From NCBI RefSeq assembly GCF_006385705.1, contig NZ_VFRQ01000001.1, positions 620,001-684,000 on the forward strand: a stretch of 64,000 bases of DNA, given 5' to 3'. Numbering within the stretch: position 1 is the stretch's first letter; every line of letters begins with the position of its first letter. Origin of the DNA: Pontibacter mangrovi. GTDB lineage: Bacteria > Bacteroidota > Bacteroidia > Cytophagales > Hymenobacteraceae. Below are positions 52,551 through 59,787 of this stretch, piece after piece. The translations under genes were made by a program, and so were the position numbers. The notes beneath the pieces are model-generated. The model worked only from the letters and a program-made list of their open reading frames with translations, was not told where the DNA came from and made no database searches.

Positions 52551-52801
52551 AGCAAATAAGGGTTAATGTTTAGCGTGTTAGTAGCCTTAAATTTAAGCTT
52601 TTTATATCAAAGGAAGCCTATGTTATAACAGATTCTTGCCAGAGAGCGCACCCTAAAGCGATCAGTACAATTTACAACTATATTTCACCTTTTCGCTTTC
52701 CACGATAACATCCTATTACTATATTTATGGATAGATTGCTATATCGCATTTAAAATATGTTTTAGCAAACACCGTATTCACTAAGTACAATTCCTCTGTT
52801 T

Positions 52802-54358
52802 ATGAGAAAACTTTTACTGCTGTCGCTCCTGACAATTTTGCTAAGCGTACATTCGGCGCAAGCCCAGGCTCCCAAGCGCGAGTTCCGGGCCGTGTGGATC
52901 GCCACCGTGGCCAACATCGACTGGCCTGGCCAAAAGGGGCTGTCGCCGGCCGTGCAGCAGCAGGAGTTTAAGTATATTTTGGATGAGCACCAGAAGAACG
53001 GTATGAATGCCGTGATCGTGCAGGTGCGCCCGGCCGCTGACGCCTTGTACCGCAGTGAACTGGAGCCTTGGTCGGAGTTTTTAACGGGCCGGCAGGGCCA
53101 GGCCATGAACCCGCCTTACGACCCGCTGCAGTTCATGCTGGAGGAGGCGCACAAGCGCGGCATGGAGCTGCACGCCTGGTTTAACCCCTACCGCGCCACC
53201 TTCGACGCCAAAGCCAGCGTGGCACCGGGCCATATCACTAAAAAGAAGCCGGACTGGTTTATAAAGTATGAGGGCAAACTTGTGTTTAACCCGGGCATTC
53301 CGGAAGTGCGGCAGTACATAACCAATGTGGTGCTGGATGTGGTCAACCGCTACGACATAGACGGGGTGCATTTCGATGATTACTTTTACCCCTACCCAAT
53401 TGCCGGCCACCCCTTCCCTGACGACGATACCTATGCGGCTTTTCAGGGCTTGTTCACGAACAAGAACGACTGGCGCCGCTACAACGTGGATGAACTGATA
53501 GAGGGGATCTCGGACAGTATAAACGCCGTGAAGCCTTGGGTGAAGTTCGGCATCAGCCCGTTTGGGGTCTGGAAAAACCTGGCCGACGGACCGGAAGGCT
53601 CAGCTACCCGCGCGGGTGCCCCTAGCTATACCGCCCTGTATGCCGACACGCGCAAATGGATGCAGCTGGGCTGGATAGACTACCTGGTGCCACAGGTGTA
53701 CTGGCACATCGGCAACCCTGCCGCCGATTATAAAACGGTGGTGGAGTGGTGGTCAGAGAATACGTTTCAGCGCCACTTATACGTTGGGCTGGGCGCCTAC
53801 AAAGTAGGCAACGACCGCACCTATGCCCAATGGAACGACCCAAACGAGATCCCGCGCCAGCTGCAACTTGGCCGCGCCACGCCCAATGTTGGCGGCAGCG
53901 TGTTCTTCAGCTCCCGCTCTGTTATGAGCAACCCTAACCACCTGCAGGACTCACTGCGCGCCCACTACTATAAGTACCCGGCCTTGCTGCCGGTCATGGA
54001 CTGGAAGAAAAGCCAGGAACTGGAGCCTCCTTTCTCGCTTAAGGTCAAGCAAACCGGTAACGGTGTACAACTGCACTGGCTACACGACCAGAAGGTGCGC
54101 TATTATGTGGTATACCGTTTTAAAAAGGATAGCACCCCCATCTGGAAGCTCGACTACTGGAAAGAGAGAAAGTGGCAACCCTTTTTGCCTGAGCTTGAGG
54201 ACCCTACCCATATCGTGGCAAAAGTGTTCGGCACCAAAACCGCATTTATAGACGAGGCTCCGCTCCGGAAGGGAAAGTATATTTATGTAGTGACCGCCCT
54301 GGACCGTCAGCAAAACGAAAGTGCACCTTCCCAGGCCGTCAGCGTGAAGTATAAATAA
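52802..54358 (+). CDS. GHL10 family (DUF187) glycoside hydrolase-like protein, paralogue 1
   Basis: 518 residues. Signal peptide (LLLLSLLTILLSVHSAQAQ), then the family start KREFRAVWIATVANIDWP (about 23-40), GMNAVIVQVRPAADALY, ELHAWFNPYRA, DGVHFDDYFYPYP and WIDYLVPQVYWHIG, in the order of a (beta/alpha)8 barrel of the YngK/GHL10 group. The C-terminus (about 410-518) is a fibronectin-III-like domain (LKVKQTGNGVQLHW, YIYVVTALDRQQNESAPSQ). Members are thought to act on peptidoglycan- or amino-sugar-type glycans. It is paralogous to 59788-61329. Confidence 0.92.
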   Translation: MRKLLLLSLLTILLSVHSAQAQAPKREFRAVWIATVANIDWPGQKGLSPAVQQQEFKYILDEHQKNGMNAVIVQVRPAADALYRSELEPWSEFLTGRQGQAMNPPYDPLQFMLEEAHKRGMELHAWFNPYRATFDAKASVAPGHITKKKPDWFIKYEGKLVFNPGIPEVRQYITNVVLDVVNRYDIDGVHFDDYFYPYPIAGHPFPDDDTYAAFQGLFTNKNDWRRYNVDELIEGISDSINAVKPWVKFGISPFGVWKNLADGPEGSATRAGAPSYTALYADTRKWMQLGWIDYLVPQVYWHIGNPAADYKTVVEWWSENTFQRHLYVGLGAYKVGNDRTYAQWNDPNEIPRQLQLGRATPNVGGSVFFSSRSVMSNPNHLQDSLRAHYYKYPALLPVMDWKKSQELEPPFSLKVKQTGNGVQLHWLHDQKVRYYVVYRFKKDSTPIWKLDYWKERKWQPFLPELEDPTHIVAKVFGTKTAFIDEAPLRKGKYIYVVTALDRQQNESAPSQAVSVKYK

Positions 54359-54370
54359 GGATTTAATATT

Positions 54371-54422
54371 AGTATAAAACAGCAACAGCCGCTTCACAGA
54401 GCGGCTGTTGCTGTTTTATACT
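54371..54422. terminator. Bidirectional terminator flanked by inverted AGTATAAAA words
   Basis: A perfect 23-bp stem (54371-54393 with 54400-54422), a 6-nt loop, and outer arms AGTATAAAA/TTTTATACT. It lies between the convergent GHL10 gene and the PQQ-repeat gene. Confidence 0.88.
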
Positions 54423-54433
54423 TGCCAGAGATG

Positions 54434-56293
54434 CTATTTTTTGTATTCCAGGCAGGCGATCTTGCCGTCCATCGTACTGACGATGACCCTGTTCTTGCCC
54501 AGCGGCATGAGCGGGTTCATCAGCCCGTTCGACACCTTGTACTTCCACAGCACCTTGCCCGACGCCCTGTCCACGGCGCTGGCCAGGCCCGAGTGGCTGG
54601 GCACCAGCACCACGCCCCTGTGCTCCACCAGCGCCGAGGGCGCCAGCTCGTAGGGCAAATCCAGCTCCGAGCGCCAAGAAACCTGCATTGAGCCGGCCTT
54701 AGTGGACACGCCCAGCAGCTCGCCGTCCATCGTCTTCACGTACACCAGCTTTCCGTCTCCCGAGAGGCCCATCGACTCGCGCACCCGCACCGTGTCCTTC
54801 CGCTCGCGCCACACCTCCTGGCCCGTGGCCGCGTCCAGGGCCGTCATGTAGCGGTCGGGCGCCACGATGTACACCGTGCCGCCCGTGGCCACCGGGTAGC
54901 AGGCGGCCGGGGAGAACATGCGGTTGGCCGAGCCGTTGCTCCACTTCCAGGCCAGCCGGCCGGTGGCCGCGTCCAGAGCGTAAAACTCGTTGCCCCAGCT
55001 GCCGAAGTACACCCTGCCCTTGTAGTAAAGCGGCCGCGTCACCACGAAGTTGTTCACCTGCCCGAAGTCCCAGCGCAGCTCGCCGCTCTTCAGGTCCAGC
55101 GCCCGGAAGTGGCCGTCCGAGCCGCCGATGTACACCGTGCCGCCCTGGATGAGCGGCGCGCCCAGCACCGGCCGGCCGGTCTCCCTCTTCCACACCAGCT
55201 TCCCCGTGGCGGCCTCCAGGCAGTAAACGCTGTTGTCCGAGGAGCCGACCACCACGAAGCCTTTGGCCGCGGCCGGCGTGGAGTAGATCTTGCCCCCTGT
55301 TCTGTAGGCCCACTTCTTCTCCCCGCTCCCGGCGTCCAGCGCGTACACCCAGCCTGTCGTGTTGGTGGCCAGCACCAGCCCCTTGTAAAAGGCCGTGCCC
55401 GCGCCCACGTCGCTGTGGTCCTGGTACTCCCACACCAGCCGCACGTTCGGGTAGAGTTTGTTTACGGCGTAGGAGGGGCGGTGGTAGCGGATGGTGTCTT
55501 TGTCGAAGTGGTGGTTCTGCAGGGGCACCTCCAGCCACTTCTCCTGCACCTCCCTTACCGGCGTGCGCGTCTCGAACCGGGCCATGCCCTCGGCGATGGT
55601 GACGATGTTGTAGCCCCCATAGTCGGCCTTGGCCCGCAGGTTCGAGCGGCCCATCACCGTCGGGATGCCGTCGTAGGTGAAGCGCCTGTTGCCGTGCCCG
55701 TGGCCGTGCAGCATCAGCTGCACGTTGCGCTCCTTGAGCATGTCGATGGCCTCGTACCAGTTGTTGAGCGAGGAGTCCTGCGGGTAATGGTTGATGTAGA
55801 TGACCGGCAGCTGCGGGTCGGGCATGTGGGTGAGCACCGAGTCCAGCCACACCATGTTTTCGCGCGGCACCTGCCCCGGCCCCATGCGCATGTTGGGCCC
55901 CGAGCTGGTGCCGGCAAACAGGTAGCCGTTGTGCGTGAAGGCGAAGGTCTCGCTGCCAAACACCGTCCGGAAGCTGTTGCTCCCGCTCTCCGACCAATTG
56001 GAGTCGTGGTTGCCCGCGATCACGTACCAGGGCTTGTTCAAGCCATCAAGCACCTGCCGGGCCAGCCGCAGCTCCTCGTCCGAGCCGAACTCGGTCACGT
56101 CGCCGGTGACCAGGGCAAAGGCGATCGAGTCGTTGGCGTTGATGTCGCGCACCGTCCGGCGCAGGTCCTCCTCGGCCGTGTTGCCACCGATGTGCGTGTC
56201 CGTCACGAACGCAAATTTGAACGACTGCGCCTTGCTGACGCTTACCTGCAGCACAAGGGCCAGCAGCCATAAAAGTCTTCTTCTAATGATCAT
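54434..56293 (-). CDS. Calcineurin-like phosphoesterase fused to a PQQ-type beta-propeller, secreted
   Basis: 619 residues from the ATG at 56293; the frame continues upstream to 56365 into the next gene's end, with Cys-rich residues that look unlike protein. Signal peptide (LLWLLALVLQVSVSKAQ). The metallophosphoesterase domain (about 22-245) has FVTDTHIGG (DxH), VTGDVTEFG (GDxx), AGNHDSNW (GNHD) and LMLHGHGHGN (GHxH). The C-terminal part (about 280-615) holds PQQ-like propeller repeats such as VYALDAGSGEKKWAYRT. A secreted phosphoesterase of unknown substrate. Codon use is markedly more G+C rich than neighbours, and the gene has no AAGTAT word. It closes the operon with amidase, GH9 and deacetylase. 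Confidence 0.9.
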   Translation of the reverse strand: MIIRRRLLWLLALVLQVSVSKAQSFKFAFVTDTHIGGNTAEEDLRRTVRDINANDSIAFALVTGDVTEFGSDEELRLARQVLDGLNKPWYVIAGNHDSNWSESGSNSFRTVFGSETFAFTHNGYLFAGTSSGPNMRMGPGQVPRENMVWLDSVLTHMPDPQLPVIYINHYPQDSSLNNWYEAIDMLKERNVQLMLHGHGHGNRRFTYDGIPTVMGRSNLRAKADYGGYNIVTIAEGMARFETRTPVREVQEKWLEVPLQNHHFDKDTIRYHRPSYAVNKLYPNVRLVWEYQDHSDVGAGTAFYKGLVLATNTTGWVYALDAGSGEKKWAYRTGGKIYSTPAAAKGFVVVGSSDNSVYCLEAATGKLVWKRETGRPVLGAPLIQGGTVYIGGSDGHFRALDLKSGELRWDFGQVNNFVVTRPLYYKGRVYFGSWGNEFYALDAATGRLAWKWSNGSANRMFSPAACYPVATGGTVYIVAPDRYMTALDAATGQEVWRERKDTVRVRESMGLSGDGKLVYVKTMDGELLGVSTKAGSMQVSWRSELDLPYELAPSALVEHRGVVLVPSHSGLASAVDRASGKVLWKYKVSNGLMNPLMPLGKNRVIVSTMDGKIACLEYKK

Positions 56294-56330
56294 TATAAAG
56301 TATGGTATGCGTTGATTTATGACATAAAGC

Positions 56331-57041
56331 TTACTGAGGCGACAGCAGCTGCCGGAGCGGCACAAACCTGTAGCCTCTTGCTTCCAGCTCCGTCATCAGC
56401 TCATCCAGCCGATGATAAAACTTATCGGTGCGCCGTGGGTCTGTACCAAGGTGCACCAAAAGTATAAATCCGTATAGCCCGTTTGGGTCAGCCTGCTCCC
56501 GCGCCAGCACTGACTGATACACCGCCTCCGAGGAAACATACTTCGTGCCCATTTCAGGCCAGGTATAATCGGCGGTGGAGCGAGTGCCGGGAGTAAAGTT
56601 GATAAGCTGTAGTCCCTGATCAGCCGTCCAGTCGGCTATACGCTTATTGTACCACTCATAGGGCGGCAGAAAGTATGGGGCCTCCGCTTTGCTTACACCA
56701 AACTCAGCCATGCGCCTGTAATTGCGCCGCAGGTCCTCCTCAAACTGCGCTTTGGTCACCAACAGGCTATCGCGCTTGGTCCAGTCGCAATAAAGCAGGT
56801 GCTCGTCGGAGTGGGCGCCGAGATAATGGCCAGCCTGCGCCAGCTTCTCTAGCAGCAGCTTGAAGGCGGGGTTCCGGTAAAACCTGCCGGTCAGGAAGAA
56901 GGCGCCTTTTGCCTGGTGCATTGCCAGCGTCTGCATAATCACGTCTCCCCCATCGGCAAACTCATCGCCTGTGAATACCAGTGAGAGGCTCTGAAACGCA
57001 GTGTCGCCCCGGATTATCGCCCCGTGGGCATCCCTGATTAC
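56331..57041 (-). CDS. Polysaccharide deacetylase (NodB) domain, -1 frame continuation of the GH9 gene
   Basis: About 236 codons open in the -1 frame relative to the GH9 gene. The NodB marks are LVFTGDEFADGG (catalytic base and metal Asp), GHYLGAHSDEHLLYCDW (metal His pair HSxxH), PYFLPPYEWYN and ILLVHLGTDPRRTDKF. There is no ATG before the first motif; the first ATG (56942) lies after the GDEF motif and would remove it. The frame is instead entered at the heptamer A AAA AAG at the end of the GH9 gene. It is either made as a GH9-deacetylase fusion by frameshifting, or is the tail of a fusion split by an indel in the A-run, or uses a non-standard start. Predicted to remove N- or O-acetyl groups from sugar polymers. 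Confidence 0.8.
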   Translation of the reverse strand, partial: VIRDAHGAIIRGDTAFQSLSLVFTGDEFADGGDVIMQTLAMHQAKGAFFLTGRFYRNPAFKLLLEKLAQAGHYLGAHSDEHLLYCDWTKRDSLLVTKAQFEEDLRRNYRRMAEFGVSKAEAPYFLPPYEWYNKRIADWTADQGLQLINFTPGTRSTADYTWPEMGTKYVSSEAVYQSVLAREQADPNGLYGFILLVHLGTDPRRTDKFYHRLDELMTELEARGYRFVPLRQLLSPQ

Positions 57042-58906
57042 TTTTTTGGCTGAGCCCCCTCCCGCGAACTGTATTCCCTGGACGCCAGCAGATAGATCAG
57101 CGACGCGGTTCCATCCATGGTAGGTTCGTTTGTAGAGTAGTCACCAAAATCGTCGTGGTACACGACCAGGTCCGACTGAAACGGTTTGTAGTCGTCCGGG
57201 TTGTAGAGCTGTATGCCTTTCAGGTTATTGAAAATGCTGCCATACACAGGTCCATCAACCAGGCCGCCGTCTATGGGGTAGTTATGGAGGTGCGTGAAAG
57301 CAGAGTGCGGATCGGTTGGGGTATCGCCGTGCGCGGGCAAGCCATACACCATACTCGTGCCCCAGGGGTTCACCCCGAAAAGCCAGTCGAAATTAGCCTG
57401 CTCCAGCTCTGCATAGCTTTGGTCGCCGGTCATGCTGCGGTACAGGTAGCCCTGAATGGCAAAGGAGGTCGTCAGGTTGTTAGAGCACCAGATAAACGGA
57501 ATACCGCGGTAAAAGGCGTTCTTTCGGGCTTTTTGGTTTACCCGCTCCAAACCCTCCTGGTAGTAGCCCATCAGCTCTGCTTTCGTGTCAGCGTCGGCGG
57601 CAGCGGCCAGTTCGTAATGCCCAAAGTTATGGAAGGGGTACCATTGGTAATGCCGGGCCGTGTCCGCTCCCATCCAGGGCGTCACTTTTTCTTCCAGGCT
57701 ATACTTCTGTGCCTGTGCTGCGTAGGCGGCATCGCCGGTAAGTTGGTAGAGGGCCGCAGCCCCCAGTTCCATGTCATCTACCCAGTTATCCTCCTCATAA
57801 AAGTATGGCGCCAGGTTTGGTGCCGTTTGGGCCACGCCGGGTTTGGCTAAGCCTAGTTTGTAAGCTGATTCAGCCTTGCTTTTATACTTGTCAGCCAGGG
57901 CGGCATCCTTGGAAGTATAAAGCCGGGATGCCAGGGCAAAGGCACTGGCGAACTTGCCGGCGGTTGAGGCCACCCCCGTGGCCCTGTTTTTATACTTGCC
58001 CAGGCCCTGCGGCTCGCCGGTGGCAAAGTATACCGGGCGGGCTTTGCCTGGCCCCATACCATAATCCACCGGGTCCTGGGTTGGCAGGCGCATGCCCTGG
58101 TGGTCGCGGTCATCGGCCAGCTGGTTAAAGAGCCAGTCTTCGCGCGGGTGCATTTTAGAGAGCCAGCTTAGGCCCCACTGCGCCTCATCCAGTACATCTG
58201 CCACGCCGTTTGCCCCTTCCAGCCCATTGGCCTCATGCGCATCCGTAAAGACTTCGGGAAAATCGCGGTAGGCGGCCAGCAGATGATAAGTGGCGTTAGC
58301 GGAGGTAGTGGCATACTGCAGGTAATCAGAAGCATCGTGCCATCCGCCGGAAACGTCGATCAAAGTGCTGTCGGGCATGGGGCCATACATGGTATAGCCG
58401 TCCTGGGTGTGGCAGGAGTCCTGCAGGTATGGATTAATTCCGCTGCGCTGCTGGCGCATGTAGCGCAAGGCAAAATCAGCGGTGCCTTTGTACACATCCT
58501 CCCCAATTTTAAATACAGGCGAGGCTGTGTTTCCAGTCCTGACAAAGTAGCTGCCCGGGGTGCTATACTCCGAGAAGTTCAGGCGGTAAGACTCGGTAAA
58601 TGGACCATAGGCACCAAAAGCCTCGCCGGCGTTTCCTTTGTAAGCCACTTCTCCTGTTTCGGCATTTACCAGCTCAAAGCCTTGCAGCTTTTCCGGGGAT
58701 TTGCTCACCCAAACGGCCACTTTAATGCCTGCCGGGGTATAGCCCAGCTGGTTGATGCGCACCCAGGACTGCGGCACCTGGTAAGTTGCCTGCGCCGTTT
58801 GCTGGTTGCCATGCTTGCGCTGCGCGCAAGAGGCCAGGCTAAGGCTGCCTGCCGAAATGATCGTAACTGCCAGCGCTACCGAGCGCCATGTATTTTTAAC
58901 CGCCAT
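57038..58906 (-). CDS. Glycoside hydrolase family 9 protein with CelD-type Ig-like domain, lipoprotein
   Basis: 622 residues from the ATG at 58906 (the frame opens upstream at 58960). Lipoprotein signal (AGSLSLASCAQ). An Ig-like CelD_N domain (about 45-130, WVRINQLGYTPAGIKVAVW) is followed by the GH9 (alpha/alpha)6 barrel with GGWHDASDYLQY (catalytic base Asp) and a C-terminal DYSTNEPTMDGTASLIYLLA (catalytic acid Glu). GH9 includes cellulases and exo-glucosaminidases; the neighbouring deacetylase and amino-sugar genes favour a GlcN/GlcNAc glycan. The gene ends in CCA AAA AAG TAA, with the deacetylase frame open at this point. Second gene of the amidase-GH9-deacetylase-phosphoesterase operon. 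Confidence 0.93.
   Translation of the reverse strand: MAVKNTWRSVALAVTIISAGSLSLASCAQRKHGNQQTAQATYQVPQSWVRINQLGYTPAGIKVAVWVSKSPEKLQGFELVNAETGEVAYKGNAGEAFGAYGPFTESYRLNFSEYSTPGSYFVRTGNTASPVFKIGEDVYKGTADFALRYMRQQRSGINPYLQDSCHTQDGYTMYGPMPDSTLIDVSGGWHDASDYLQYATTSANATYHLLAAYRDFPEVFTDAHEANGLEGANGVADVLDEAQWGLSWLSKMHPREDWLFNQLADDRDHQGMRLPTQDPVDYGMGPGKARPVYFATGEPQGLGKYKNRATGVASTAGKFASAFALASRLYTSKDAALADKYKSKAESAYKLGLAKPGVAQTAPNLAPYFYEEDNWVDDMELGAAALYQLTGDAAYAAQAQKYSLEEKVTPWMGADTARHYQWYPFHNFGHYELAAAADADTKAELMGYYQEGLERVNQKARKNAFYRGIPFIWCSNNLTTSFAIQGYLYRSMTGDQSYAELEQANFDWLFGVNPWGTSMVYGLPAHGDTPTDPHSAFTHLHNYPIDGGLVDGPVYGSIFNNLKGIQLYNPDDYKPFQSDLVVYHDDFGDYSTNEPTMDGTASLIYLLASREYSSREGAQPKK
57041..57047 (-). other. 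Candidate -1 frameshift (slippery) heptamer at the GH9 stop
   Basis: On the minus strand the zero-frame codons CCA AAA AAG are followed by TAA, so A AAA AAG is in the exact phase of a classic -1 slippery heptamer, with the stop next to it. Slipping back one base gives AAA AAA GTA and continues into the deacetylase frame. A GGAGGGGG stretch lies about 10 nt upstream, as in dnaX, although its value in Bacteroidetes is uncertain. A small GCCC-ACG-GGGC hairpin lies about 11 nt downstream and is weak. Confidence 0.5.
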
Positions 58907-58970
58907 ACAAATAAGTTTAATCAATGGCCCCTGCCACAGCATACTGCTCAGCCGGGGCACGATCAGGGTT

Positions 58971-59582
58971 TTACTTTGGGTTGGAAATCAGTTTCTGGAA
59001 GGAGGGCAGAAGCGCATACAGGTTTTTGCCGGGGCATAAAGTTTCGGCATAGTCTTCATGTGCCCCTAGCTTATCCGCCGGGATGCCATACTTTTTAGCC
59101 ATGGCAGGTATGAGCTTATGCAGCGTTTTCAGCTGGGCCTGCGTTAGCGCCTCCTCTTCAAAATTACCCTCCACTACGATCAGCAGGTGCCCCGCCGGGT
59201 CATAAGCTGTGTTGGAGTCGCCGGCAAAACCTGCCTCTCTGCCTTCGGCCACCGCCCCGTTGCAATCCACATAATAATGGTAGGGCACGTCTGCCCAGGC
59301 GGGCTTGGTTTTGCCACTGGCCAACAACCCCTCCTCCTGCGAGAACTTTTGCAAAGACTGCATCTTATCTGCCAGCGATTTGCCCGGAAGCTGTCGGGTG
59401 GCCGTGTGGTGTATGGTGAGCCATTCGATAGTATGGGCACGCATCGGTAACACCGCCGGCTGCGCTTTCCAGTCTTCCCGCGACAAGTAGCTTATACTTT
59501 CAGGTACTGCCTGTTTTGTGGCCGGCCGCTGGCAGCCGCTAAAGAAGATTAATACCAGCAATGTCGTGAGCAGCTGTTTCAT
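58971..59582 (-). CDS. N-acetylmuramoyl-L-alanine amidase (PGRP/Amidase_2 type), lipoprotein
   Basis: 203 residues. Signal with LIFFSGCQRP lipobox (Cys about 17). ISYLSREDWKAQP start, EWLTIHHTATRQLPG (zinc His), YHYYVDCNGAVAEGREAGFAGDSNTAY, LLIVVEGNFEEE and LGAHEDYAETLCPGKNLYALL (second zinc His and Cys) are the Amidase_2/PGRP marks, with Cys as a zinc ligand. It cleaves MurNAc-L-Ala in murein. First gene of the four-gene minus-strand operon, 64 bp before GH9, and divergent from the second GHL10 gene across an AT-rich palindrome. Confidence 0.92.
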   Translation of the reverse strand: MKQLLTTLLVLIFFSGCQRPATKQAVPESISYLSREDWKAQPAVLPMRAHTIEWLTIHHTATRQLPGKSLADKMQSLQKFSQEEGLLASGKTKPAWADVPYHYYVDCNGAVAEGREAGFAGDSNTAYDPAGHLLIVVEGNFEEEALTQAQLKTLHKLIPAMAKKYGIPADKLGAHEDYAETLCPGKNLYALLPSFQKLISNPK

Positions 59583-59631
59583 AGAGTAACGTATTTTTCT
59601 GTCAAAGCCCGGCCTTACAAGCCAAGGTTCT

Positions 59632-59691
59632 AATCGATGTTTGATTGCTAATATACTATGCTAGCTATATTTTAGCAATTAAACATCGATT
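59632..59691. repeat. Long AT-rich imperfect inverted repeat in a divergent region
   Basis: AATCGATGTTTGATTGCTAA at the left end pairs with TTAGCAATTAAACATCGATT at the right end with one mismatch; inner TATA parts pair loosely. It is about 60 bp overall with a short centre (CTATGCTAGC). There is no T-run in either direction. It lies 49 bp upstream of the amidase start and 96 bp before the GHL10 ATG. Confidence 0.85.
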
Positions 59692-59787
59692 ATACGCCCA
59701 ACTGATTTACATTTACTTACTTTTCATTTGGAACAGAAGCAAAGCAGCCTCTCTCCTTTCACTTTTCACCCTACATTTTGCATACTT

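Noticed and set aside
54699..55997. Long antisense-side and alternate-frame ORFs (432 aa on minus, 387 aa on plus at 55109-56272) within the PQQ-repeat gene
   Set aside because: They lack family motifs and have low-complexity Arg/Gly/His-rich translations. They stay open because the true gene is very G+C rich and stops are rare.
56294..56365. Upstream extension of the phosphoesterase gene (24 residues starting Met-Cys-Arg)
   Set aside because: The added residues overlap the deacetylase 3' end and precede a perfect signal peptide that begins at the ATG at 56293.
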